The notes under the pieces were generated by a model, which had not been told where the DNA came from, searched no databases, and saw only the letters and a program-made list of their open reading frames with translations. A program made the position numbers and the translations under genes. From Kuenenia sp039794105 (GTDB taxonomy: Bacteria; Planctomycetota; Brocadiia; Brocadiales; Brocadiaceae), in contig NZ_JBDIWA010000005.1 of the NCBI RefSeq assembly GCF_039794105.1, positions 70,564 to 134,563 on the forward strand: 64,000 nucleotides of DNA. Reading direction: 5' to 3'. Positions within the stretch are counted from its first letter, which is position 1; each line of letters begins with the position of its first letter. Shown here piece by piece: positions 1 to 8,815 of this stretch.

Positions 1-1194
1 GCACACCACAACCTTGGGGTGGTATATAATTCAAAAGGCATGTATGAAAAGGCGGAGTACGAATATAAAAAGACCCTCGAAATAAAACCGAATGACGCCG
101 GAGCGTATTATAATCTGGGGAATTTATACGAACGAAAGGGACTGATTGACGATGCTATCGCAGCATATGAAAAGACAATACAATCAAACCCGTACCATGC
201 AGATGCATACAATAATTTGGGGAATTTTTATAAAAAAAAGAAACAGTATACTGCGGCAGTGAAAATGTACGAAAAAGCGATCCGGTGCAACCCATTCGAT
301 TTCCGTTATCACAGTAATTTAGGGCTTATCTATCTTGAAACAAAAAATTACCGGGAGTCGGTTGACGCCTTTCTGAAAGCATTAAAAATCGCCCCCGATA
401 AAGCTTCAACGCACAATTCACTGGGAAATGTTCTTAAAGAAATGGGAGATCTTGACGGCGCAGAAGAGGCATATAAAACAGCGCTTCAATTAAACCCTGT
501 TGATGCAAATGTCCACAATAGTTTGGGAATGTTATACACAAACACGAAACAATTTGATAAGGCAATGAAAGAGTTTGATATGGCAATCCGGCTCGACCCG
601 AAAATGGCAAGCGCATATAACAATCTGGGAATTGCCTATGCAAATAAAGGCGACGGGGAAAAAGCGGCAGAAGCATTAAACACCGCGGTAATCCTTGGAT
701 TTGATGGTGCGGATGTGCATAATAATCTGGCAGGTGTGTATTTGACAATGGGAATGACGGATAATGCTATCAGGGAGCTTGATGCTGCCCTGGAATATGA
801 CCAAACGGATTGCAATGCGCATTGCAATCTTGGCATTGCCTATCTATCCAAAAAAAATGTTGATAAGGCTATTTCTGAGTTTGAAGAGGCTATTAAAATC
901 AATGCGAATGATGCGGATTTTCACCATTACCTTGGCAATGCCTTTTTGGAAAAAGGAAGATATGGAGAGGCAGTTGACGCATTTGCACAATCAATAGAAA
1001 TTAATCCTGAAAATTCCTCAGTGCATAAAACACTCGGCGTTGTGTATGCGAATTATTTCAACAACACACAGAAAGCATTGTTTCACTTAAAAGAAACACT
1101 GCGTTTAAATCCAAATCAGCCAATGGCTGGCGAAATAGAAGAGGCTATCATTACATTAAGCGCCGGTAGCGATGGCATGGCGTCAAAGCCATGA
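1..1194 (+). CDS. TPR-repeat protein, 5' end outside the window
   Basis: The frame is open from the first base: residues before the first GTG (19) already read as a TPR helix (AHHNLG), so the true start lies upstream. About eleven 34-residue tetratricopeptide repeats follow one another with the usual signature (LGxxYxxxGxxxxAxxxYxxAxxxxP) at almost constant spacing, and no other domain is visible. TPR arrays are protein-protein interaction scaffolds. Many planctomycete TPR proteins are periplasmic, but any signal peptide would be off the window, so location is unknown. The C-terminus is a short polar tail ending with tandem stops TGA TAG. The next gene is hao, 940 bases away behind its own promoter, so the two need not be functionally linked. 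Confidence 0.85.
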   Translation, partial: AHHNLGVVYNSKGMYEKAEYEYKKTLEIKPNDAGAYYNLGNLYERKGLIDDAIAAYEKTIQSNPYHADAYNNLGNFYKKKKQYTAAVKMYEKAIRCNPFDFRYHSNLGLIYLETKNYRESVDAFLKALKIAPDKASTHNSLGNVLKEMGDLDGAEEAYKTALQLNPVDANVHNSLGMLYTNTKQFDKAMKEFDMAIRLDPKMASAYNNLGIAYANKGDGEKAAEALNTAVILGFDGADVHNNLAGVYLTMGMTDNAIRELDAALEYDQTDCNAHCNLGIAYLSKKNVDKAISEFEEAIKINANDADFHHYLGNAFLEKGRYGEAVDAFAQSIEINPENSSVHKTLGVVYANYFNNTQKALFHLKETLRLNPNQPMAGEIEEAIITLSAGSDGMASKP

Positions 1195-1913
1195 TAGACG
1201 AATAAGTAGTTCTTCTTATATCTGTTTAAAATTTCATAACTCTTGATCTGGTGGAATTTGATTTGATACCAGGTTAAATACAAGACGCAAATTTGTGCCT
1301 GGCAGGATGCGCGTATCGCTTGTCCAGTTTCCATGTTCCAGTGCAGGGAGTAAAAAACAGGTGTCATGCCATTTCCCATCTAGCAATGGCAATGCCTTTT
1401 CTTAAATTGTAGCCTATCTTACCGAAATTAATCGGCTTAGGTACTTTTTGGCAAAAAAAGCACTTCAGAAGTTCTGAGAGTTGAGACGCGATAGGTGGGC
1501 GCTTACCATTTGGACAAAGACAGAGCGTTTTTTTAGAAATATCCTTTTCAAGCGCACAGATTTTCTCTACAATATCGCGCAGCACCACATTTTTGTTTGG
1601 GAAAAGGGGCTGACGCGCGCGTGTTATTTGCCCCAAAAATTGATTCTCACGCCCGGTGATTTTATGGTTCGGGAAAATCTTACAAAAGCCCTGTCCGTGC
1701 AATTTTGCATTTGGCACAGTCTATACATTACATTCAGGCACTTTTTGGCGAAGAAACACTTCGGGAGTTTTGAATTGCCGTTATTAATGTATAATGCTTA
1801 GTTATTTCGGGAATTCTTAAAAAACTAAAACGGTTGTAAAATATCGTTTTTTTTTGCAATGTAAGAGGTTTTAATGCGGCGTTAACATTGCACTGACTGC
1901 AATGAAAATGTCC
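1195..1913. other. Gene-free stretch with an imperfect direct repeat
   Basis: I recognise no gene. Two segments of about 40 bases, 1441-1484 and 1738-1777, are similar and in the same orientation (both contain CTTTTTGGC followed by a variant of AGCACTTCAGAAG), about 300 bases apart. A minus-strand open frame covers 1364-1717, but its translation matches nothing I know and has low-complexity character. It looks like a decayed duplication or old mobile-element debris. Confidence 0.4.
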
Positions 1914-1941
1914 TTGACAAGATATTCTACCGCTGTATAAT
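1914..1941 (+). promoter_or_regulatory. Consensus sigma-70 promoter upstream of hao
   Basis: TTGACA (1914-1919) and TATAAT (1936-1941) are separated by 16 bases; both hexamers match the bacterial housekeeping consensus exactly. Transcription would start near 1948, leaving a leader of about 185 bases before the hao ATG at 2135. Such a strong match fits the very high abundance of HAO-type proteins in anammox cells. Confidence 0.75.
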
Positions 1942-2134
1942 GTTGAAAATTTTTATGCCTTGAAATTTCGCATGAAAATCCTTTAAAAAGTTGTTTTGAT
2001 GAAGTATTTGGGAAGGGGGTGGTTGGGCTAAAGACTATTTAATGTTCCTGCTTTTACCTGTGATTCTCGCTTGTGTCACCTAGGTAATAACCGTAGTTTT
2101 AAAAGTGTTTAAAGTAAAGAAAGGAGAAGATGTA

Positions 2135-3745
2135 ATGTTTGAAATTTTTAAGAAACCATTGTCCAGGATTGTAGGTGCGACGTTTGCCTTTGCAGGCGCG
2201 ACCTTGCTAACTTGCGCTATGGAGAATGGTGTTGCAATGGCTGAAGGGCCAACTTTTCAGGACGTAGCATCACAGGTATTCGGCCAGCCAGTTGGTCCGG
2301 ACAATGATGGAACCTTGTACATATTTGGGTTGACTGCTAAATATACTGAACCTGAATATGTTGATGGACGTGGACCATACAAGTCTTTTTTGAAGATGTT
2401 ACCGTCAATTCGCTGGTATGATCCGGAACATTATTGGACATCTGGAAGCCAGACAGAAGGGGTGTTCAAGAACGAAGAATGCGTATTGTGCCATACAGTA
2501 CAAACTCCGACGATTGTTAACGATTGGAAGCAAAGCTCACATGGTAGTAAGGACATGAGGAGAGGGATTGGCATAAAGAAGGATGGAAAGCCAGTTGAAG
2601 ATTTGGTTGGTTGCGCTGATTGTCATGGCAGTGACCACCAGAAACTTGAAATGCCAACCTATAAGCTCTGTAACGACTGTCATCCAAAAGAAACAGCGGA
2701 ACATAGGGCCGGTGGTTTGGGATCTCATACTCATGCATATACAGTTAACGTGTTAGAATTTTCATGGCACGTAGGAAAACCTGCAGAAGAGGTTACTGGC
2801 TGTGCGCATTGTCATGCTATTGCGGAAAACAGGTGTTCCGGTTGCCACACAAGGCACAAATTTGACCCGGCTGAGGCCAGAAAACCAACCGCTTGCAGGG
2901 TTTGTCATATGGGTATAGACCATGATGAATGGGCTATGTACAATACCTCTATCCATGGAGCATTGTACGAAGCAGAATCAGCCAGAATGGACTGGGGCAA
3001 GAAGTTAAAGAAGGGCAACTACAGGGTGCCAACCTGTGCTTATTGCCATATGCAAAACGGCGATCACAATCCGCAGAGGTTTGGAACGATCTATAGCGAT
3101 ATGGGTATGTTCCAGGTAGACCGCGGGGCGCCGAAACATAAGGCGAAAAGAGACTCTTGGATTAAGTTGTGCCAGGACTGTCATTCGCCAAGGTTCGCAG
3201 CGGATAAACTCAAAGAAATGGACGCAGGTGTTAATTTGAGTTTTACAAAGTGGAGAGAAGCAGCTGCGGTTATCGTGGGTTGTTATCTTGATGGTGTAGT
3301 TGACCCAATGCCTGAAGGATCAGCTCCTGATTGGTACGGCCATTATACTTTCAGCTTGTTACCAGGCGGAGATCCAAGGTTCTACGCGACTTCTAACTTA
3401 GAGCGTTTAGGGCTGGAAATGATTTGTTACCTGACCGGTAACGTTTATAAGGCATATGCACATATGTCTATGTACAATCAAACGTACGGAAATGGTAGCG
3501 CTTTTGAGCAGGACAGAAAATTGGTTGAAATTAAAACCGAAGCCGCTAAGCTGAGAAGGTTTGCAGCTATTGAGAAAAAGATCGGTTTAGAACACAAGTC
3601 TGCTGATTTCTGGAAACATGGTGAATATCTTGATTTACTCCCAGGCTGGAAGAGAAAACCTGGCGACGTAGATGTTGAATGGTTCAAGAGAACTGATATT
3701 CCTCATCGTGCTAATGCAGATGCTGGTGTAGAGATACATCACTAA
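2135..3745 (+). CDS. hao: Octaheme hydroxylamine oxidoreductase (HAO), anammox type
   Basis: A 536-residue periplasmic/anammoxosomal multiheme enzyme. Eight CxxCH motifs are visible, at Cys116, 160, 179, 223, 234, 254, 301 and 346. In this family the fourth (223-227) binds the catalytic P460 heme. Tyr451 (in TYGNG) is at the position of the tyrosine that cross-links to P460 from a neighbouring subunit, and an Asp-His pair (262-263) fits the active site. In Kuenenia the close homologue oxidises hydroxylamine to nitric oxide; the cross-linking tyrosine separates it from reductive HAO-like proteins. An N-terminal signal peptide ends near Ala-Met-Ala (about 34-36). I chose ATG 2135 because AAGGAG (2121-2126) sits 8 bases upstream; the in-frame GTG at 2105 lies upstream of this site. 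Consensus promoter before it, strong hairpin after it, so probably monocistronic. Confidence 0.97.
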   Translation: MFEIFKKPLSRIVGATFAFAGATLLTCAMENGVAMAEGPTFQDVASQVFGQPVGPDNDGTLYIFGLTAKYTEPEYVDGRGPYKSFLKMLPSIRWYDPEHYWTSGSQTEGVFKNEECVLCHTVQTPTIVNDWKQSSHGSKDMRRGIGIKKDGKPVEDLVGCADCHGSDHQKLEMPTYKLCNDCHPKETAEHRAGGLGSHTHAYTVNVLEFSWHVGKPAEEVTGCAHCHAIAENRCSGCHTRHKFDPAEARKPTACRVCHMGIDHDEWAMYNTSIHGALYEAESARMDWGKKLKKGNYRVPTCAYCHMQNGDHNPQRFGTIYSDMGMFQVDRGAPKHKAKRDSWIKLCQDCHSPRFAADKLKEMDAGVNLSFTKWREAAAVIVGCYLDGVVDPMPEGSAPDWYGHYTFSLLPGGDPRFYATSNLERLGLEMICYLTGNVYKAYAHMSMYNQTYGNGSAFEQDRKLVEIKTEAAKLRRFAAIEKKIGLEHKSADFWKHGEYLDLLPGWKRKPGDVDVEWFKRTDIPHRANADAGVEIHH

Positions 3746-3790
3746 GTTTCATGTACCTGATTTAATTTTCAGGATATATAAGATGTAGAG

Positions 3791-3835
3791 CAATGAGGGT
3801 AGCAGAGGTCAATTTGCTACCCTCATTGTGTTTAT
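3791..3835 (+). terminator. Terminator after hao
   Basis: Perfect 14-bp inverted repeat (3791-3804 with 3815-3828, arm CAATGAGGGTAGCA) with a 10-base loop, followed by a T-rich stretch (TGTTTATTC). It starts 45 bases after the hao stop and would end the monocistronic hao transcript. Confidence 0.8.
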
Positions 3836-3844
3836 TCGGTACTT

Positions 3845-3997
3845 TGTAACAACTTTAGTTTTTTGAAAAGGTAGGGGCGAAGCATTTGCTGTAAATTGTC
3901 ATAAATGCGTTCATACCCAAATGGGCAAATGCTTCGCCCCTATACTATGCGGCAAACACCGCCATTATTGAAGTTTTTCAAAAAACTAAAGTGTTAC
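3845..3997. repeat. TIR-bounded cassette, copy A (GGGGCGAAGC palindrome inside)
   Basis: Starts with TGTAACAACTTTAGTTTTTTG and ends with its near complement (TTTTTCAAAAAACTAAAGTG then TTAC). Nested inside is a second inverted repeat, TAGGGGCGAAGCATTTGC / GCAAATGCTTCGCCCCTA. No reading frame. One member of a family with copies at 7080, 16664, 26528, 40334, 58997 and 61604, plus short or half copies at 21131 and 44900. Confidence 0.8.
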
Positions 3998-4207
3998 GGT
4001 ACTTTAATGTGCGTTTTATATTTACAAATAATGAGTTAGGTTTTTAGTGAAATTCAAGATAAACTACAGATTGTGCAGAGATAGATACATAATCTGTGTA
4101 ATCCGTAGTTTCAATCCTTTTTTGCCTGTCTGAAACTTCTTATCTCAAGGCGATTTAGTATCAAGAGAAAAATACGTGTTTTAAAATAATATAAGGAGGT
4201 TTAAATC
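3998..4207. other. Leader region before trpB
   Basis: AT-rich region between repeat copy A and trpB. No gene and no Trp-rich leader peptide or clear attenuator was seen. The only clear signal is the ribosome binding site AAGGAGG at 4193-4199, 8 bases before the trpB ATG. Confidence 0.4.
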
Positions 4208-5455
4208 ATGAGCATAACTACTTCAAAAACAAGAACTACTGAGTATGGAAAACTACCGGTGGCAGATGATGCTTCCGCCAAAATGGGGCATTTTGGCCGC
4301 TTTGGCGGAAAGTTTGTGCCGGAAACGATCATGCCCTCTCTAGACCAGTTGGAACAGGCCTATAATGAAGCGAAAAACGATCCGGCATTCAATACTGAAC
4401 TGGAATACTATTTGAGAGAATATGTGGGGCGTCCTTCAACCCTTTATTATGCGGAAAGGCTGACAAAAAAACTTGGCGGCGCTAAAATATATTTCAAAAG
4501 GGAGGATTTAAATCATACCGGAGCGCATAAAATTAATAATACGATTGGGCAAATATTGCTTGCTTTGAGGATGGGAAAAAAGCGTATTATTGCTGAAACG
4601 GGCGCAGGACAGCATGGCGTCGCCACGGCTACTGCCGCTGCAATGTTTGGTGTTCAATGTGATGTATATATGGGCGAAGAAGACATGAGACGTCAGTCGT
4701 TGAATGTTTTTAGAATGAAGCTGCTCGGAGCAAAGGTTATTCCTGTCGTCAGTGGTTCGAAAACATTAAAAGATGCTACAAACGAGGCTTTGAGGGACTG
4801 GATGGGGTCGGTAAAACACACTCATTACATTATTGGTTCTGTTGTTGGTCCTCATCCTTACCCAACAATGGTAAGAGATTTCCAGTTAGTAATAGGACGG
4901 GAAGCAAAAAAGCAGATATTAGAAAAGGAAAACCGGCTGCCGGATTATCTTATTGCCTGTGTTGGTGGCGGCAGTAATTCAATAGGATTGTTTCACCCAT
5001 TCATTGACGACAAAGAGGTAAAAATGATTGGCGTAGAAGCGGGAGGCACTGGTTCTGGAGTAGGCCAGCATGCATCGACTCTGACAAGCGGGAAAGTGGG
5101 CGTGTTGCATGGAAGTGTAAGCTATGTTCTTCAGGACGACGATGGGCAAACATTGCCTGTGCACTCAATTTCTGCCGGTTTGGACTATCCCGGCGTTGGT
5201 CCCGAGCACAGCTATTTGAAAGACATTGGAAGGGCTGATTATGTTTCGATAACTGACGAAGAAGCGGTAAGCGCCTTTCAGGAATGTGCCCGATTGGAAG
5301 GGATCATTCCCGCCCTTGAGGCCGCACATGCTATTGCGTATACAATGAAACTTGCGCCTGTCTTGAGTAAGGACAAATTGATTATTGTTTGTTTATCCGG
5401 TACTGGAGATAAGGATTCCTTTGAAGTGGCAAAAAAACTTGGATACGTCATCTAG
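4208..5455 (+). CDS. trpB: Tryptophan synthase beta chain
   Basis: 415 residues, normal for TrpB1. Condenses indole and L-serine to tryptophan with pyridoxal phosphate, in the cytoplasmic alpha2-beta2 complex. Visible hallmarks: N-terminal GRFGGKFVPE, PLP lysine in HTGAHKINN (Lys108), the ETGAGQHG substrate loop and the GGGSN phosphate-binding loop. The first 25 residues are an extension before the conserved core. Start ATG 4208 is supported by AAGGAGG 8 bases upstream. trpA follows after 118 bases on the same strand, so the last two steps of tryptophan synthesis are together; the other trp genes are not in the window. Confidence 0.97.
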   Translation: MSITTSKTRTTEYGKLPVADDASAKMGHFGRFGGKFVPETIMPSLDQLEQAYNEAKNDPAFNTELEYYLREYVGRPSTLYYAERLTKKLGGAKIYFKREDLNHTGAHKINNTIGQILLALRMGKKRIIAETGAGQHGVATATAAAMFGVQCDVYMGEEDMRRQSLNVFRMKLLGAKVIPVVSGSKTLKDATNEALRDWMGSVKHTHYIIGSVVGPHPYPTMVRDFQLVIGREAKKQILEKENRLPDYLIACVGGGSNSIGLFHPFIDDKEVKMIGVEAGGTGSGVGQHASTLTSGKVGVLHGSVSYVLQDDDGQTLPVHSISAGLDYPGVGPEHSYLKDIGRADYVSITDEEAVSAFQECARLEGIIPALEAAHAIAYTMKLAPVLSKDKLIIVCLSGTGDKDSFEVAKKLGYVI

Positions 5456-5573
5456 TGAAATACCACACATGAAATAATCGTAAGTAAATATGGTATTTAA
5501 TTCTAAGTAAAACACAGTCTCTATTTGATTTTTAGAGCAGAGAAATCGTTATAGTTTTGTTGAGATAATTCCA

Positions 5574-6407
5574 ATGAACAGGATTGATAAAAAATTTGAA
5601 GAATTAAAAAGAAAAAAGGAGCCTGCTTTTATTCCTTTTATTACGGCTGGAGACCCTGACATCGAAACAACAGAGGACTTGATTCTTGCTTTTGAGAAAA
5701 AAGGGGCAGATATTATTGAGCTTGGTGTACCATTTTCCGACCCTATTGCAGATGGACCTGTTATTCAGGCATCATATCACAGGGCATTGGAAAAAGGGGT
5801 AAATGTTGCGCAAATATTCGATATGATTTCGAGGCTTCGCAGTAAAACTCAAATACCTGTAGTAGGAATGATTTCTTACAGTATTGTGTACAAATTTGGA
5901 AGTAAAGCTTTTGTTGAAATGGCTTTAAAGGCAGGGTTTGACGGATTGACTATTCCAGACCTTCCCATTGAAGAAAATGAAGAAATATTTGAAATTGCAT
6001 CTAAAAACGATTTAAAAATTGTTTGCTTTGTGGCCCCAACGACAACGAATCAACGAATGAACCTTATTACTCAAAGAACGCAGGGGTTTTTGTATTATAT
6101 TTCGGTGGTGGGGATTACAGGAGCAAGGGATATGTTGCCCGACGATATTATACAAAATATTAACAAACTTAAACAGCTTACTAATATTCCTATTGTAGTA
6201 GGTTTTGGGGTATCCACAGCCAAACAAGCAAGTATGGTCGGAAAGATCGCAGAAGGCGTAATTGTTGGCAGTGCTATTGTAAGAGAAATTGAAAAATATG
6301 AACACGTACCTCATGAGAAGCTGATAGAAAATGTTGGTAATTTTGTTGAGGAGTTAGTTATTGGGACAAAGAATTTGCCGAAAACTCCTTTAATAAGCAT
6401 TGGTTAG
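5574..6407 (+). CDS. trpA: Tryptophan synthase alpha chain
   Basis: 277-residue TIM-barrel subunit that cleaves indole-3-glycerol phosphate to indole and glyceraldehyde 3-phosphate and channels indole to TrpB. The catalytic acids fall exactly at family numbers: Glu49 in IIELGVPFSDP and Asp60 in IADGP. The C-terminal phosphate loop reads VGFGVST and GVIVGSAIV. Start ATG 5574 gives the expected N-terminus (MNRIDKKFEEL), though no strong ribosome binding site precedes it. The gap to trpB is 118 bases without a terminator, so co-transcription is likely. Confidence 0.96.
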   Translation: MNRIDKKFEELKRKKEPAFIPFITAGDPDIETTEDLILAFEKKGADIIELGVPFSDPIADGPVIQASYHRALEKGVNVAQIFDMISRLRSKTQIPVVGMISYSIVYKFGSKAFVEMALKAGFDGLTIPDLPIEENEEIFEIASKNDLKIVCFVAPTTTNQRMNLITQRTQGFLYYISVVGITGARDMLPDDIIQNINKLKQLTNIPIVVGFGVSTAKQASMVGKIAEGVIVGSAIVREIEKYEHVPHEKLIENVGNFVEELVIGTKNLPKTPLISIG

Positions 6408-6459
6408 TTGTTTGTTTAATTTTTCATATTATTTAAAAGAAAGAAAAACAGGATATATT

Positions 6460-6729
6460 TTGGATCAGAACAAAGAAAAAGGGTACACTCAATATCAAAA
6501 GAAGGTTATTAAGGGATATTATGAAAATAAAGACCTGAGGCTAATACAAAACCTGGGAGAGTTGGTTTCTGATATGTACCTGATAACGGACGAAAAAAAG
6601 AAGGATTCCGGCTGGAAGAAAATTAAGAAAATACTTGCCGATTTGAAGGTGCACCCTAACGAAGTGGAATATTTGACTAAAGAGAGAAATCTTGCGGTAA
6701 TTTCAAAAAAATTAGAAGAAATATTCTAA
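6460..6729 (+). CDS. Small charged hypothetical protein after trpA
   Basis: 89 residues if started at TTG 6460, which has AGGA (6450-6453) six bases upstream. The frame is open from 6400, but the extra N-terminal part overlaps trpA and looks untranslated. The product is Lys/Glu-rich, probably helical, soluble, without signal peptide or cysteine motif. I do not recognise the family. It follows trpA by 52 bases and may be co-transcribed. Confidence 0.55.
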   Translation: MDQNKEKGYTQYQKKVIKGYYENKDLRLIQNLGELVSDMYLITDEKKKDSGWKKIKKILADLKVHPNEVEYLTKERNLAVISKKLEEIF

Positions 6730-7079
6730 TGGCAAGCAGGAGGCCGGCGTATAGCATAATATGGGCAATTTATGATTTATTAAAATCAACCATAATGTCG
6801 GTTATAAGTGTCTGTGCAGACACTTATAATTGCTACGTTTTTAAGTTCTGCCACTAAAACCAGTATGTCTGGTTTTCCACACTACAGCTTCAGATTGGAA
6901 TTAAACAGTGACCCTCTCTTAAAGGTTGCATAATTTAAATGTGAGGCGCATATACATCATACTTCCCAAGACTCATATGCATCTAAAGTTTTGGAGCATG
7001 TCCCTTATGAATGAGCAATTTAACGATACTCGAGATGCTCATAAAATGTAAATCCAGAACCCATGAAGTGCCTTTTTTA
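6730..7079. other. Intergenic region with two hairpins after the trp genes
   Basis: 6802-6829 is a palindrome with 13-bp arms (TTATAAGTGTCTG / CAGACACTTATAA, 2-base centre) followed by a short T-run. 6856-6876 is a smaller hairpin (AAAACCAG, 5-base loop, CTGGTTTT). Either could end the trpB-trpA transcript. The rest to 7079 shows no gene. Confidence 0.5.
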
Positions 7080-7232
7080 ATAACACTTTAGTTTTTTGAA
7101 AAATTCCAACAATCTCGATGTTTTGCCGCATATTGTAAGGGTGAATCATCTGCTGTAAATTGTCATAAAAGCGTTCATACCCAAACTGGCAAATGCTTCG
7201 CCCCTATTTTTTCAAAAAACTAAAGTGTTACA
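7080..7232. repeat. TIR-bounded cassette, copy B
   Basis: Left end TAACACTTTAGTTTTTTG, right end TTTTTTCAAAAAACTAAAGT then GTTACA. Inside is a damaged version of the palindrome in copy A (right arm GCAAATGCTTCGCCCCTA intact, left arm mutated). The segment next to the left end (ATTCCAACAATCTCGATG, TTTTGCCGCA) is the reverse complement of the segment next to the right end of copy A. Confidence 0.8.
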
Positions 7233-7295
7233 ATTCGATTTGTTTACTGAATTTAAAGCTGAAATCCGTGGTTCCCGTCTGATTGAGTATAGATA

Positions 7296-8795
7296 GTGAA
7301 TAATATTAAACAACTGGCATTAGAGGTTCTTCAAAACAATCGTGTGGCAGTATTTACTGTTGCTTATAATGCAGAGCAACATATCGAAGATGTACTGAAT
7401 CGTATACCGAAATGGGTTGCAGAGAAATTAGCGGAAATCTATATTATTGATGATCGGTCCACCGATGATACATATAGCAAAGCGCGGAATATTCAGTGGC
7501 CAAAAGAACTTGCCCCTCTACGAATTTTTCAAACACCTTATAATCAGGGATATGGCGGCAATCAAAAACTTGGTTACAATTATGCCATCCAAAGAGGTTT
7601 TGATATTGTTGTACTTCTCCACGGTGATGGCCAGTATGCCCCCGAAAGCCTGCCCCATATACTAGCCGCTTATACCGAAAAAACAGACGCAGTTTTCGGC
7701 AGCCGATTTTTGCAGAGAGGCGGCGCCTTGAAGGGCCGTATGCCGTTGTATAAATGGATAGGTAATCGGATTCTCACCAAAATACAAAATACCTTGCTTA
7801 AGAGCCAGATGTCTGAAATGCATTCCGGCTACCGCTCTTACCGGGTATCAGCGCTTCGTAAGATTCCTTTTAATTATAATAGCCAGGGATTTGATTTCGA
7901 TGCGGATATTATTGTGCAATTTCATGCCGCCGGTTTTAAAATAAAGGAAATTCCCATTCCAACGCATTATGGAGATGAAGTTTGTCGCGTAAATGGCGTA
8001 GCCTATGCATGGAATTGTATCAAGACTCTTATCAAATACCGTCTGATGAATTACGAGATTTTTTATGACCCTAAGTTTGATGTAAGGGCGGAGATGCAGT
8101 ATCACTATACCAGTAAATCCGCAAAAAGTTCCTTGCACTACTATGTTCGGAATCTTCCAATTGAAAAGGGTAAAACGTTATTAGATATTGGCGGAGGCGC
8201 CATTGGAGCCGTTTCAATGGCACATGCGGAACGGGGGGTTGGCGTAACGGTTCTCGACCAATGCAATGCTGTCCAAAGTGATGTTCTTAAACATTATGTT
8301 GTGAACCTTGACGAACCATGGGGTGTGCAATTTCCGGCAGAAAAATATGATTTTGCATTTTCTTTGGACGTTCTTGAGCATTTGAATTGTCCTGAAAAAG
8401 GCGCTAAAGAAATTTTCAATTTACTTAAAAGCGGGGGTAAACTATATGCAAGCACAGGTAATGTTGCATTTTTTATTCTTCGGTTGATGCTCTGTTATGG
8501 TAGTTTTAATTATGGAAGGAGAGGTATACTTGACTTAACCCATAAACGACTCATGACGGTCAATTCCTTCCGCCGTTTGCTTGAAAACTCCGGATTCAAA
8601 GTTGAAAAGATCATGGGATTTGGAGTTCCTTTGCTGGATATGAACGGCAGTTCAAAACACATGGCCTTGCTTGATATGATTTCATTCCGTCTGGCAAGAA
8701 TCTGGCCGAGACTTTTTGCCTTTCAAATTCTGGCGATTTGCCACCGCCCCGATTCAATTGAAGACTTAATGGAACAGACATTCCAAAATAATTGA
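7296..8795 (+). CDS. Glycosyltransferase family 2 fused to a SAM-dependent methyltransferase
   Basis: 499 residues, two domains. Residues about 15-250 are a GT-A glycosyltransferase of the dolichol-phosphate-mannose synthase type: VFTVAYNAE start, IIDDRSTDDT nucleotide-sugar site, LLHGDGQY as the metal-binding motif, FGSRF acceptor region. Residues about 285-450 are a class I methyltransferase: LLDIGGGAIGAVS (SAM glycine loop), FAFSLDVLEHL (motif III region), LLKSGGKLYAST (motif V region). No transmembrane segment is evident, so it probably acts at the inner face of the membrane in sugar transfer for surface polysaccharide or lipid-linked glycan; acceptor unknown. GTG start at 7296 follows repeat copy B by 63 bases. 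The convergent gene downstream is also a glycosyltransferase. Confidence 0.88.
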   Translation: MNNIKQLALEVLQNNRVAVFTVAYNAEQHIEDVLNRIPKWVAEKLAEIYIIDDRSTDDTYSKARNIQWPKELAPLRIFQTPYNQGYGGNQKLGYNYAIQRGFDIVVLLHGDGQYAPESLPHILAAYTEKTDAVFGSRFLQRGGALKGRMPLYKWIGNRILTKIQNTLLKSQMSEMHSGYRSYRVSALRKIPFNYNSQGFDFDADIIVQFHAAGFKIKEIPIPTHYGDEVCRVNGVAYAWNCIKTLIKYRLMNYEIFYDPKFDVRAEMQYHYTSKSAKSSLHYYVRNLPIEKGKTLLDIGGGAIGAVSMAHAERGVGVTVLDQCNAVQSDVLKHYVVNLDEPWGVQFPAEKYDFAFSLDVLEHLNCPEKGAKEIFNLLKSGGKLYASTGNVAFFILRLMLCYGSFNYGRRGILDLTHKRLMTVNSFRRLLENSGFKVEKIMGFGVPLLDMNGSSKHMALLDMISFRLARIWPRLFAFQILAICHRPDSIEDLMEQTFQNN

Positions 8796-8815
8796 AGTGA
8801 AATATTTAGTTTCCA

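Noticed and set aside
1364..1717. 117-codon minus-strand open frame upstream of hao
   Set aside because: No recognisable family, no ribosome binding site, composition unlike the neighbouring genes, and it includes a direct repeat of the intergenic region.
2105..2134. GTG at 2105 as start of hao
   Set aside because: The ten extra codons contain the AAGGAG site that serves ATG 2135, and residue numbering of the P460 tyrosine fits the ATG.
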